DNA from: Pseudomonas fluorescens NCIMB 11764 | Lineage (GTDB): Bacteria; Pseudomonadota; Gammaproteobacteria; Pseudomonadales; Pseudomonadaceae | DNA length: 64,000 nt | NCBI RefSeq assembly: GCF_000293885.2 | Contig: NZ_CP010945.1 | Span: 806,001 to 870,000 of the forward strand | Direction of reading: 5' to 3' | Shown: positions 56,374 through 64,000 of the stretch, piece by piece | Numbering within the stretch: the stretch's first letter is position 1 | How the letters are laid out: each line of letters starts with the position of its first letter | The notes under the pieces: model-generated | Told to the model about the DNA's origin: nothing | What the model saw: the letters and a program-made list of their open reading frames with translations, nothing else | Databases searched by the model: none | Position numbers and translations under genes: made by a program

Positions 56374-56415
56374 GTTCCACGCTCCTGTGGATATCTTTAT
56401 GTACAACACAAAACA

Positions 56416-56507
56416 CTGTGGGAGCGAGCCTGCTCGCGATGACGGAGCAACATTCAACATTTTCGTCGACTGTTACACCGCTATCGCGAGCAGGCTCGCT
56501 CCCACAA
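56416..56507. repeat. Paired REP palindrome (GAGCCTGCTCGC type)
   Basis: CTGTGGGAGCGAGCCTGCTC on the left and ATCGCGAGCAGGCTCGCTCC on the right. It lies between the MFS gene and the aldehyde dehydrogenase gene. Confidence 0.88.
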
Positions 56508-56558
56508 GGGATCTGCGTCGTTCGGGAGGCCTGTTACTTATAGGCCTCCCTTAACGGC

Positions 56559-58052
56559 TTACAACTTGATCCAGGTCGCCTTCAGCTCGGTGTACTTGTC
56601 GAACGCGTGCAGCGATTTGTCGCGACCGTTGCCCGACTGCTTGAAGCCACCGAACGGTGCGGTCATGTCGCCGCCGTCGTACTGGTTGACCCACACGCTA
56701 CCGGCACGCAGCGCGCGGGCAGTCAGGTGAGCCTTCGAGATGTCCTTGGTCCACACCGCGGCGGCCAAGCCGTAAGGCGTGTCGTTGGCAATCGCGACGG
56801 CTTCTTCGGCAGTGTCGAAAGCAATGACCGACAGGACCGGGCCAAAGATTTCTTCCTGGGCAATTTTCATTGCGTTGCTGACGCCGTCGAAAATCGTCGG
56901 CTCAACGTAAGTGCCACCGGTTTCCTGCAGCGTGCGCTTGCCACCAGCGACCAGTTTGGCGCCATCGGCGTGGCCGGATTCGATGTAGGACAGTACGGTG
57001 TTCATCTGCTGGGTATCGACCAGAGCGCCGACGTTGGTCGCCGGGTCCAGCGGGTTACCCGGCTTCCAGGTTTTCAGGGCCTCGATCACCAGCGGCAGGA
57101 ATTTGTCCTTGATCGAGCGCTCGACCAGCAGACGCGAACCGGCGGTGCAGACCTCGCCCTGGTTGAAGGCGATGGCGCCGGCGGCGGCTTCTGCGGCAGC
57201 TTGCAGGTCCGGGGCATCGGCGAACACGATGTTCGGGCTCTTGCCGCCGGCTTCGAGCCAGACGCGCTTCATGTTCGATTCGCCGGAGTAGATCAGCAGT
57301 TGCTTGGCGATCTTGGTCGAACCGGTGAACACCAGGGTGTCGACATCGTTGTGCAGGGCCAGAGCCTTGCCGACGGTGTGACCATAACCCGGCAGCACGT
57401 TCAGCACGCCTTTCGGGATGCCGGCCTCAACGGCCAGCGCAGCGATGCGGATGGCGGTCAACGGCGATTTTTCCGACGGTTTGAGAATCACCGAGTTACC
57501 GGTGGACAGCGCCGGGCCGAGTTTCCAGCAGGCCATCATCAACGGGAAGTTCCACGGCACGATGGCGCCGACAACGCCCACCGGCTCGCGGGTCACCAGA
57601 CCCAGTTGATCGTGCGGGGTCGCGGCGACTTCGTCGTAGATCTTGTCGATGGCTTCGCCGCTCCAGCTCAGGGCTTGCGCCGCACCGGGAACGTCGATGT
57701 ACAGGGAATCGCTGATCGGTTTGCCCATGTCCAGAGTTTCAAGCAGGGCGAGTTCTTCGGCGTGCTGTTTCAGCAGGCCGGCGAAACGGATCATGGTGGC
57801 TTTGCGTTTGGTCGGCGCCAGGCGCGACCAGACACCGGAATTGAACGTGGCACGAGCGTTTTCAACAGCGCGCTGGGCGTCGGCGGCGTCACAGCTGGCG
57901 ACTTTGCCCAGCAGACGGCCATCGACCGGGCTGATGCACTCGAAGGTCTCGCTGGAGACGGCATCGGTGTATTCGCCATTGATGTAGGCGCGGCCTTCGA
58001 TCTTCAGATCGCGAGCCCGTTGTTCCCAATCGGCACGAGTCAGGGTGGTCAT
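56559..58052 (-). CDS. kauB: Aldehyde dehydrogenase KauB/PuuC (gamma-glutamyl-gamma-aminobutyraldehyde type)
   Basis: A 497-aa NAD(P)-dependent aldehyde dehydrogenase. The catalytic Cys lies in NQGEVCTAGSRLLVE (about 302), the general-base Glu in VWLEAGGKSPN (about 268), and the NAD segment VVGAIVPWNFPLMM is intact. In Pseudomonas KauB (PauC) oxidises 4-guanidinobutyraldehyde and the gamma-glutamyl- and aminobutyraldehydes of polyamine and arginine catabolism. The gene position, between the polyamine oxidase and rpmG, matches kauB of P. aeruginosa. ATG 58052 gives MTTLTRADWEQRARDL. Confidence 0.92.
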   Translation of the reverse strand: MTTLTRADWEQRARDLKIEGRAYINGEYTDAVSSETFECISPVDGRLLGKVASCDAADAQRAVENARATFNSGVWSRLAPTKRKATMIRFAGLLKQHAEELALLETLDMGKPISDSLYIDVPGAAQALSWSGEAIDKIYDEVAATPHDQLGLVTREPVGVVGAIVPWNFPLMMACWKLGPALSTGNSVILKPSEKSPLTAIRIAALAVEAGIPKGVLNVLPGYGHTVGKALALHNDVDTLVFTGSTKIAKQLLIYSGESNMKRVWLEAGGKSPNIVFADAPDLQAAAEAAAGAIAFNQGEVCTAGSRLLVERSIKDKFLPLVIEALKTWKPGNPLDPATNVGALVDTQQMNTVLSYIESGHADGAKLVAGGKRTLQETGGTYVEPTIFDGVSNAMKIAQEEIFGPVLSVIAFDTAEEAVAIANDTPYGLAAAVWTKDISKAHLTARALRAGSVWVNQYDGGDMTAPFGGFKQSGNGRDKSLHAFDKYTELKATWIKL

Positions 58053-58300
58053 TCGAGTGTCCTCCTCTTATTGAATACGAGCGCCCCGCGTTCTTCGCGG
58101 ACGTCCCCAGGAATTCTGCCCGGCCAGCCTGCAATTCGGCCCAAGGCAACCGCCACCCTAAACCAGTGACCGGGGTTGTTTCAATATATTTGACATAAGG
58201 TCGTTAAACGGCCTTGCGGTGTTCATTTTAATAAACATAGACTTTGGGCTTTCCAGCACCTTTCCAGCCACTCGCGCCGCAATCACGGGGGATAACAACA

Positions 58301-58663
58301 ATGAGCATCCAGAACATCGTCGACTTCAGCCAGGCCGCTACCGAGCCCGAGCGCTACAGACCGGACCAGGCGAAAATCTTGAAGGGCGACCCTGAGCAGG
58401 TGGTTTACAACCACTACAACAGCCCGTGTGGCCAGTTGAATGCGGGCGTATGGGAAGGCGCGGTTGGCCAGTGGCACGTGAACTTCACCGAGCATGAATA
58501 CTGCGAAATCGTTCAGGGCGTTTCGGTACTGCGCGACAACGATGGCAACAGCAAGACCGTGCGCGCAGGTGATCGCTTCGTGATCCCGGCCGGGTTCCGC
58601 GGCACCTGGGAAGTGCTGGAGCCGTGCCGCAAGATTTATGTGGCGTTTGAACAGAAGGCCTGA
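58301..58663 (+). CDS. Cupin domain protein (DUF861-type)
   Basis: A 120-aa single-domain cupin: HVNFTEHEYCEIVQGVSVL and AGDRFVIPAGFRGTWEVLEPCRKIYV are the two cupin half-motifs, in the (S)-ureidoglycine aminohydrolase-like Cupin_3 subgroup. Such proteins accompany amine-oxidation genes, and this one is divergent from kauB; its role is unknown. ATG 58301 follows GGGGA, and the open frame extends upstream without a ribosome site. A terminator follows. Confidence 0.85.
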   Translation: MSIQNIVDFSQAATEPERYRPDQAKILKGDPEQVVYNHYNSPCGQLNAGVWEGAVGQWHVNFTEHEYCEIVQGVSVLRDNDGNSKTVRAGDRFVIPAGFRGTWEVLEPCRKIYVAFEQKA

Positions 58664-58705
58664 GGATGTGTGTTGTCTGAGCTGGGCAACAACAAATTCA
58701 GGCAA

Positions 58706-58741
58706 CAAAAAAGGCCCGTATCTCGCGATACGGGCCTTTTT
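58706..58741. terminator. Bidirectional terminator between cupin gene and rpmG
   Basis: The stem AAAAAAGGCCCGTATC / GATACGGGCCTTTTT has a TCGC loop and T-runs on both strands. It ends both the cupin transcript and the rpmB-rpmG transcript. Confidence 0.92.
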
Positions 58742-58760
58742 CGTAAGAGGGAAAAATCAA

Positions 58761-58916
58761 TTACTTGATTTTGCCTTCTTTGTAGATCACGTGCTTGCGA
58801 ACAACCGGATCAAATTTCTTGATCTCGATTTTGTCCGGAGTAGTGCGCTTGTTCTTGTCGGTAGTGTAGAAGTGACCAGTACCGGCGCTCGAGATCAAAC
58901 GAATCAATTCACGCAT
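58761..58916 (-). CDS. rpmG: 50S ribosomal protein L33
   Basis: A 51-aa ribosomal protein below a usual length filter. It reads [20 protein letters not shown] and then [20 protein letters not shown], typical of L33. The zinc-binding CxxC pair seen in the other L33 type is absent, so it is the zinc-independent form. It follows rpmB by 11 bases on the minus strand. Confidence 0.97.
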   Translation of the reverse strand: MRELIRLISSAGTGHFYTTDKNKRTTPDKIEIKKFDPVVRKHVIYKEGKIK

Positions 58917-58927
58917 GATTATCTCCC

Positions 58928-59161
58928 TTAGATCTTGCCAGCTTTGCGGATTTCGGCCAGCACGACAGTGATGCCACGCTTGTCGATGATACGCATGCCT
59001 TTGGCAGATACGCGCAGACGCACGAAACGTTTCTCTTCTTCAACCCAGAAGCGGTGATGCTGCAGGTTCGGCAGGAAACGACGACGGGTTTTGTTGTTTG
59101 CGTGGGAAATGTTATTCCCAGTCACCGGACCCTTACCGGTAACTTGACATACTCTCGACAT
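58928..59161 (-). CDS. rpmB: 50S ribosomal protein L28
   Basis: A 77-aa ribosomal protein starting [20 protein letters not shown], with [21 protein letters not shown]. This is full-length bacterial L28. It is the first gene of the rpmB-rpmG pair and lies upstream of nothing else on this strand for more than 400 bases, so its promoter must be in the region 59162-59300. Confidence 0.97.
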   Translation of the reverse strand: MSRVCQVTGKGPVTGNNISHANNKTRRRFLPNLQHHRFWVEEEKRFVRLRVSAKGMRIIDKRGITVVLAEIRKAGKI

Positions 59162-59607
59162 GCCTCAGCCCTCTAAAACCACATGCCCAACCCGGCATGG
59201 GTTGGCCGCTTAATCTCTCAGTCATTTGGCGCCAGGCGCCGCGTTTCTTTAGAGGTCTTACCGGCTACACCTACAGTGAAGGAACCGGGCCCCTAGAAAA
59301 GAGCGCTGCTTTATACCAGAAAGACTGGGGTGCAACAACATTCCGTGTGCACGGACATGATAAAAACCCCGTTTTTCTGGCTCCGAGCGCCTTGGATAAA
59401 GGCTATCGTCGATAAAGACCGCTCGTCGCAGAAAATCGGCCAACCGGCCTGTTCAGGGTTTTCCTCGGCCGGCATTCACCGAAAACGATCGCATATAGTC
59501 CTCTTAAAATGAAAAAGGGGATAGTCATTTGCAAAAGAGCCCACTAGGGTAAGACGTTTCCAGACTGCACTTGCAGATGGGCCTTCGATCTGTAAAGGAA
59601 TCCGACC
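59162..59607. other. Intergenic region between divergent rpmB and the peptide-binding protein gene; no gene seen
   Basis: These 446 bases carry promoters for rpmBG (minus) and the dppA-like gene (plus). I see a few short A/T runs and an imperfect AAAACCCCG...CGTTTTT near 59372 but no convincing gene or riboswitch. Confidence 0.6.
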
Positions 59608-61194
59608 ATGCGCCTCGCTGCCCTACCGCTGCTGCTCGCCCCGCTTCTACTGAGCCCGCTGGCCCATGCTGCTGCCCTGAGCGTCTGCACCGAGGCCAGC
59701 CCGGAAGGGTTCGACGTGGTGCAATACAACTCGCTGACCACCACCAACGCTTCGGCCGACGTGTTGATGAACCGTCTGGTGGACTTCGACACGGCCAGCG
59801 GCAAAGTGGTCGCCGGCCTCGCGGACAGCTGGGAAGTCACCCCCGACGGCCTGACCTACGTGTTCAAGCTGCATCCGCAGGTGAAATTCCACCGCACCGA
59901 ATACTTCAGCCCTACGCGCGACCTGACCGCCGAAGACGTGAAATTCAGCTTCGACCGCATGCTCGACCCGGCCAACCCTTGGCACAAAGTGGCACAGAGC
60001 GGCTTCCCGCACGCGCAATCGATGCAGCTACCGGCGCTGATCAAGAAGATCGACGCGCTCGACCCGCTGACTGTGCGCTTCACCCTCGACCATCCGGATT
60101 CAACCTTTCTGCCGACCCTGAGCATGGGCTTCGCTTCGATCTACTCCGCCGAATATGCCGATAAACTGCTGAAAGCCGGTACGCCGGAGAAACTCAACAG
60201 CCAGCCGATCGGCAGCGGCCCCTTCGTGTTCACGCGGTTCCAGAAAGATGCCTCGATTCGCTATAAGGCCAACCCGGACTACTTCCGTGGCAAGCCTGCG
60301 GTGGACCCGCTGATTTTTGCCATCACCCCGGACGCCAACGTCCGACTGCAGAAGCTGCGCCGCAACGAGTGCCAGATCGCCCTGTCGCCCAAGCCACTGG
60401 ACGTACAAGCCGCGCTGAAAGAACCGACGTTGAAAGTGGAAAAGACCGACGCGTTCATGACGGCGTTCGTCGCCATCAACAGCCAGCATCCACCGCTGGA
60501 CAAGCCTGAAGTACGGCAAGCCATCAATCTCGCGTTCGACAAGGCCAGCTATGTCAAAGCCGTGTTCGAAGACACCGCCGAAGCCGCCAACGGCCCGTAC
60601 CCGCCCAACACATGGAGTTATGCCAAAGGCTTGCCGGGCTACGCGTACGACGTGGAAAAAGCCAAGGCATTGATGGCCAAAGCCGGGCTCAAGGACGGTT
60701 TCCAGACCACCATCTGGACGCGCCCATCCGGCAGCCTGCTCAACCCGAACCCAAGCCTCGGGGCGCAGATGCTGCAATCGGATCTCGCAGAGATCGGCAT
60801 CCAGGCCGAAATTCGCGTGATCGAGTGGGGCGAAGTGATCCGCCGCGCCAAGGCAGGCGAACACGATCTGCTGTTCATGGGCTGGGCCGGCGACAACGGT
60901 GACCCGGACAACTTCCTCACGCCGCAGTTTTCCTGCGCGGCGGTCAAGTCCGGCACCAATTTCGCTCGCTACTGCAATCAGGATCTGGACAAGCTGATCA
61001 GTGCCGGCAAGACCACTTCCGAGCAAGGCGTGCGCACCAAGCTTTATGAACAGGCCCAGGCGCAGATCCAGCAGCAGGCGCTGTGGTTGCCGCTGGCCCA
61101 CCCGACGGCCTTCGCGCTGATGCGCAAGGGAGTCGAGGGGTATTCGGTCAGCCCGTTTGGTCGCCAGGATTACTCCAGGGTCAACCTCAAGTAA
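59608..61194 (+). CDS. Periplasmic peptide-binding protein of an ABC transporter (DppA-like)
   Basis: A 528-aa family 5 solute-binding protein. The signal peptide (1-22, ending AHA) is followed by the SBP_bac_5 segments VCTEASPEGFDVVQYNSLTT, ADSWEVTPDGLTYVFKLHP and the late FMGWAGDNGDPDNFL. This resembles the dipeptide-binding protein DppA. No permease or ATPase genes lie within the window, so it must work with components encoded elsewhere, as is common for the several Dpp-type binders in Pseudomonas. Start ATG 59608. Confidence 0.9.
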   Translation: MRLAALPLLLAPLLLSPLAHAAALSVCTEASPEGFDVVQYNSLTTTNASADVLMNRLVDFDTASGKVVAGLADSWEVTPDGLTYVFKLHPQVKFHRTEYFSPTRDLTAEDVKFSFDRMLDPANPWHKVAQSGFPHAQSMQLPALIKKIDALDPLTVRFTLDHPDSTFLPTLSMGFASIYSAEYADKLLKAGTPEKLNSQPIGSGPFVFTRFQKDASIRYKANPDYFRGKPAVDPLIFAITPDANVRLQKLRRNECQIALSPKPLDVQAALKEPTLKVEKTDAFMTAFVAINSQHPPLDKPEVRQAINLAFDKASYVKAVFEDTAEAANGPYPPNTWSYAKGLPGYAYDVEKAKALMAKAGLKDGFQTTIWTRPSGSLLNPNPSLGAQMLQSDLAEIGIQAEIRVIEWGEVIRRAKAGEHDLLFMGWAGDNGDPDNFLTPQFSCAAVKSGTNFARYCNQDLDKLISAGKTTSEQGVRTKLYEQAQAQIQQQALWLPLAHPTAFALMRKGVEGYSVSPFGRQDYSRVNLK

Positions 61195-61222
61195 CGCTCG
61201 GAAACGCTGCGCAAATGCTTCT

Positions 61223-61254
61223 CTGTGGCGAGGGAGCTTGCTCCTTCGCCACAG
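61223..61254. repeat. REP-type hairpin between convergent genes
   Basis: CTGTGGCGAGGGAGC and GCTCCTTCGCCACAG form a 15-bp stem with one mismatch and a two-base loop. It lies between the converging dppA-like and radC genes and probably ends both transcripts. Confidence 0.8.
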
Positions 61255-61270
61255 AAGCCCGTCCCCCGCC

Positions 61271-61945
61271 CTACATCCACCCATACTCGGCCATTGAAAG
61301 CGGCTCGCCGTCACCAATGATGAAATGGTCAAGCACCCGCACATCAATCAATTCCAGCGCCTCTTGCAGGCGTTTGGTCAGCGTGCGGTCGGCCTGGCTG
61401 GGGTTGGTGTTGCCCGAGGGATGGTTGTGGCAGAGGATCAACGCGGCGGCGTTGTGCGCCAGGGCGCGCTTGACCACCTGCCGTGGATGAACGCTCGTGT
61501 TGTCGATCGAGCCGCGAAACAACGCTTCGAAGGTCAGCACCTGATGCTTCGAATCCAGAAACAGGCAGCCAAACACTTCGTGAGGCTCGTGCCGAAGCAT
61601 CGACTTCAGGTAATCACGAACGGCCTGGGGATTTTCCAGCGCTGGCTTCTGACGCGCGCGCTCGGCCAAATGTCGCCGCCCCATTTCCAGAATCGCCTGC
61701 AACTGAGCGAATTTCGCCGGACCGAGCCCTAATTGCTTGCTGAATGTTGCTTGATCGGCTTCCAACAGCGAACGCAGACTGCCAAATTGGCTCAACAAGT
61801 GTCGCGCCAGATCCACCGCACTTTTACCGGCCACCCCGGTGCGTAAAAAAATCGCCAGCAGCTCGGCATCCGAAAGGCTCGCCGAGCCCAACTCCAGTAA
61901 TCTCTCCCGCGGGCGCTCCGCCGCCGGCCAATCCCGAATACTCAT
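61271..61945 (-). CDS. radC: RadC family protein (JAMM/MPN+)
   Basis: A 224-aa chromosomal RadC. An N-terminal helix-hairpin-helix-like region (about 1-100) precedes the JAMM domain with HNHPSG in [18 protein letters not shown], a metal-binding motif. It was named for DNA repair in E. coli, but that role is doubtful; some JAMM proteins act on ubiquitin-like conjugates, and its substrate here is unknown. ATG 61945 gives [20 protein letters not shown]; the frame continues upstream without meaning. Divergent from coaBC. Confidence 0.93.
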   Translation of the reverse strand: MSIRDWPAAERPRERLLELGSASLSDAELLAIFLRTGVAGKSAVDLARHLLSQFGSLRSLLEADQATFSKQLGLGPAKFAQLQAILEMGRRHLAERARQKPALENPQAVRDYLKSMLRHEPHEVFGCLFLDSKHQVLTFEALFRGSIDNTSVHPRQVVKRALAHNAAALILCHNHPSGNTNPSQADRTLTKRLQEALELIDVRVLDHFIIGDGEPLSMAEYGWM

Positions 61946-62081
61946 AACACCTCCCTGGTCTGTGGGCGCCGCTGTTCCGTAGCGGTCGCTGTGATATCGT
62001 AGCCCATCTTTTTTGCGGGCGATTTCACTCCTGGGGAGGGGGTACCGCCACGCAGTCATCAACGAAATGAAAGGCAGACCT

Positions 62082-63290
62082 ATGCAGCGGCTGTATCGGA
62101 AACGCATCGTTCTGGGCGTCGGCGGCGGTATTGCCGCCTACAAGAGCGCTGACCTGGTTCGCCGCCTGATCGACCAGGGCGCCGAAGTGCGCGTGGTCAT
62201 GACCCGTGGCGGCAGCGAGTTCATCACCCCGCTGACCATGCAGGCCCTGTCCGGCCACCCGGTTCATCTGGACCTGCTCGACCCGGCGGCCGAAGCCGCG
62301 ATGGGTCATATCGAGCTCGCCAAGTGGGCCGACATGGTGCTGATCGCCCCCGCCACTGCGGACCTGATCGCCCGCCTGGCCCAGGGTATTGCCGACGATC
62401 TGCTGACCACACTGGTGCTGGCCACCGACGCCGTGGTCGCCGTAGCCCCGGCGATGAACCAGGCCATGTGGCGCGACCCGGCCACCCAGGCCAACCTGCA
62501 AACCCTCGAAAGCCGCGGCATCAAAGCCTTCGGCCCGGCCTCCGGTAGCCAGGCCTGTGGTGACGTCGGTCTGGGCCGCATGCTCGAAGCCGTCGAACTC
62601 GCGCAATGCGCGGCGGACTGCTTCCAGCGCCAGGCGCTGACCGGCAAACACGTGCTGATCACTGCCGGCCCGACCCAGGAAAACATCGACCCGGTACGCT
62701 ACATCACCAACCACAGCTCCGGCAAAATGGGCTTTGCCCTGGCCGAAGCGGCGGTTGAAGCCGGCGCCCGCGTGACCCTGATCACAGGCCCCGTGCACCT
62801 GCCAACCCCGGATCGCGTCACGCGCATCGACGTGGTCAGTGCCCGCGACATGCTCGCCGCTTGCGAAGCCGCGATCCCTTGCGACCTGTTCATTGCCTCG
62901 GCAGCGGTCGCGGACTACCGCCCCGAAGTCGTTGCCCCACAGAAACTCAAGAAAGACCCTACGAACGGCGACGGCTTGTTACTACAAATGGTGCGTAACC
63001 CAGACATCCTGGCCACCATTGCCACCCGCCCCGACCGTCCGTTCAGTGTCGGTTTTGCCGCCGAAACCGAACACCTGCTCGACTACGCTGCGCGCAAGTT
63101 GAAAGACAAAAACCTCGATTTGATCGTCGCCAACGACGTCGCCAACCCAAGCATTGGCTTCAACAGCGAAGAAAACGCCTGCAGCGTGATCGACCGGGAG
63201 CTACACGCCACACTTTTCGCCCAGACCAGCAAGAGCAAGATTGCTCGCCAGCTGATCACTTTTATCGCCGAACGTCTGAACCAGGTTTAA
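62082..63290 (+). CDS. coaBC: Bifunctional phosphopantothenoylcysteine decarboxylase/synthetase
   Basis: A 402-aa CoaBC (Dfp) that makes 4'-phosphopantetheine precursors for coenzyme A: CoaB ligates phosphopantothenate and cysteine, and CoaC decarboxylates the product. The FMN-dependent CoaC part (about 1-190) has the [20 protein letters not shown] segment with the catalytic His, APAMNQAMW and the clamp [10 protein letters not shown]. The CoaB part (about 192-402) has the NHSSGKMG nucleotide segment and QKLKKD lysine. ATG 62082 is the standard start; dut follows six bases later. Confidence 0.95.
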   Translation: MQRLYRKRIVLGVGGGIAAYKSADLVRRLIDQGAEVRVVMTRGGSEFITPLTMQALSGHPVHLDLLDPAAEAAMGHIELAKWADMVLIAPATADLIARLAQGIADDLLTTLVLATDAVVAVAPAMNQAMWRDPATQANLQTLESRGIKAFGPASGSQACGDVGLGRMLEAVELAQCAADCFQRQALTGKHVLITAGPTQENIDPVRYITNHSSGKMGFALAEAAVEAGARVTLITGPVHLPTPDRVTRIDVVSARDMLAACEAAIPCDLFIASAAVADYRPEVVAPQKLKKDPTNGDGLLLQMVRNPDILATIATRPDRPFSVGFAAETEHLLDYAARKLKDKNLDLIVANDVANPSIGFNSEENACSVIDRELHATLFAQTSKSKIARQLITFIAERLNQV

Positions 63291-63295
63291 TTTAC

Positions 63296-63751
63296 ATGCA
63301 CGCTTTGCAAGCCAAGATCCTCGACCCCCGCATCGGTACCGAATTTCCGCTGCCGCAGTACGCCACCCCAGGCTCCGCCGGCCTCGACCTGCGCGCCATG
63401 CTGGAAAAAGACACCGTGATCAAGCCGGGCGAAACCGTGCTGATTCCGACGGGCCTGTCCGTCTACATCGGCGATCCAGGTCTGGCCGCGCTGATTCTGC
63501 CGCGCTCCGGCCTGGGCCATAAGCACGGCATCGTGCTGGGCAATCTGGTCGGCTTGATCGACTCCGATTACCAGGGTCCACTGATGGTTTCGTGCTGGAA
63601 CCGTGGGCAGACCGACTTCAACATGGTGGTGGGCGAGCGTTTGGCACAGTTGGTTTTGGTGCCAGTGGTTCAAGCGCATTTCGAGATGGTCGAAGAGTTC
63701 GTTGAAACCCAGCGCGGTACGGGCGGTTTCGGGCATTCCGGCAGCCATTGA
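63296..63751 (+). CDS. dut: dUTP diphosphatase
   Basis: A 151-aa trimeric dUTPase that hydrolyses dUTP to dUMP, protecting DNA from uracil. Its motifs are [32 protein letters not shown] and the C-terminal glycine-rich [10 protein letters not shown]. It follows coaBC directly, the normal arrangement in gammaproteobacteria. A REP pair follows its stop. Confidence 0.97.
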   Translation: MHALQAKILDPRIGTEFPLPQYATPGSAGLDLRAMLEKDTVIKPGETVLIPTGLSVYIGDPGLAALILPRSGLGHKHGIVLGNLVGLIDSDYQGPLMVSCWNRGQTDFNMVVGERLAQLVLVPVVQAHFEMVEEFVETQRGTGGFGHSGSH

Positions 63752-63766
63752 TCGGATAGACGGCGA

Positions 63767-63865
63767 CCCTGTGGCGAGGGAGCTTGCTCCCGCTGGGTTG
63801 CGTAGCAACCCTTAAATACTGTGAGTGCTCCGCACTCAAGCGGGAGCAAGCTCCCTCGCCACAGG
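63767..63865. repeat. Paired REP palindrome
   Basis: CCTGTGGCGAGGGAGCTTGC on the left and GCAAGCTCCCTCGCCACAGG on the right, with a loop holding another short inverted repeat. Same type as at 2.4, 10.6 and 14.8 kb. Confidence 0.88.
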
Positions 63866-64000
63866 ATGCTGAAATCGCACAGCCGTCATCTGCAAGGTTT
63901 ACTACTGAAAACCAAGGCATTGACCGGCCAGATGCTGACTGAAACCGGTGTCATGGCCTTTTCGCACCACGAACTCTCTGTGGAAAACGTCGTCATACCC
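63866..64000 (+). other. Open frame running off the window edge; identity unknown
   Basis: A plus-strand frame opens at ATG 63866 (MLKSHSRHLQGLLLKTKALT) and stays open for 45 codons to the edge. It has no good ribosome site, since ATG directly abuts a REP, so it may be part of a longer frame or no gene at all. I do not recognise the sequence. Confidence 0.25.

Noticed and set aside
56607..58169. 520-codon plus-strand frame opposite kauB
   Set aside because: Antisense shadow of a complete aldehyde dehydrogenase.

Overview
The window is chromosomal DNA of a Pseudomonas, most likely of the P. fluorescens group. The evidence is GC-rich coding sequence on both strands, a gene order that matches the conserved Pseudomonas block algP - FKBP - algQ - dsbB - hemYXDC - algR - argH - cyaA - rnk - cyaY - lptM - lysA - dapF - xerC - sutA - glnK/amtB - comM - rep - xpt - cytochrome c5 - dadAX - kauB - rpmGB - radC - coaBC - dut, and many paired REP palindromes of the types common in fluorescent pseudomonads. 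No rRNA, tRNA or CRISPR array was found. Assignments come from reading the translated sequence and recalling families; no searches were run.

Layout. 1-7.6 kb: alginate regulators (algP fragment, algQ, algR), a periplasmic FKBP, dsbB and the heme operon hemC-hemD-hemX-hemY. 8-14.7 kb: argH, a glutathione S-transferase, two small conserved genes, adenylate cyclase cyaA and rnk. 14.9-20.5 kb: cyaY, then the lptM-lysA-dapF-DUF484-xerC-HAD operon. 20.6-26.8 kb: sutA, yjbQ, amtB/glnK, ubiK, a Bro-N protein behind a folded leader, and comM. 26.8-34.7 kb: an exported aldose-epimerase-like protein, a chemoreceptor, a LysR regulator divergent from a MATE pump, and a GGDEF/EAL protein. 34.9-37.6 kb: rep helicase and xpt.

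37.6-41.5 kb is an accessory island bounded by a 28-bp direct repeat of the xpt 3' end. It holds an IS110-family element inserted into a REP sequence, with a likely bridge RNA whose guide segments match the two halves of that REP, and then an AT-rich cassette: a stand-alone PheRS-like ligase, a divergent 32-codon peptide gene, a strong hairpin, and a protein resembling the C-terminal half of M29 aminopeptidases. I read the cassette as a candidate peptide-modification (RiPP-like) system. It is the most novel part of the window.

41.6-45.4 kb: an acetyl-CoA hydrolase/transferase, an IS3-family element with an A6G frameshift site, and cytochrome c5. 45.6-49.7 kb: D-alanine catabolism (dadA, ridA, alanine racemase) with a cupin-type regulator and the divergent Lrp-type activator. 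49.8-58.7 kb: polyamine-type amine oxidation (FAD oxidase, KauB/PuuC aldehyde dehydrogenase, cupin protein), a MocR regulator, a phospholipase D lipoprotein and an MFS transporter. 58.7-64 kb: rpmG-rpmB, a peptide-binding protein, radC, coaBC and dut.
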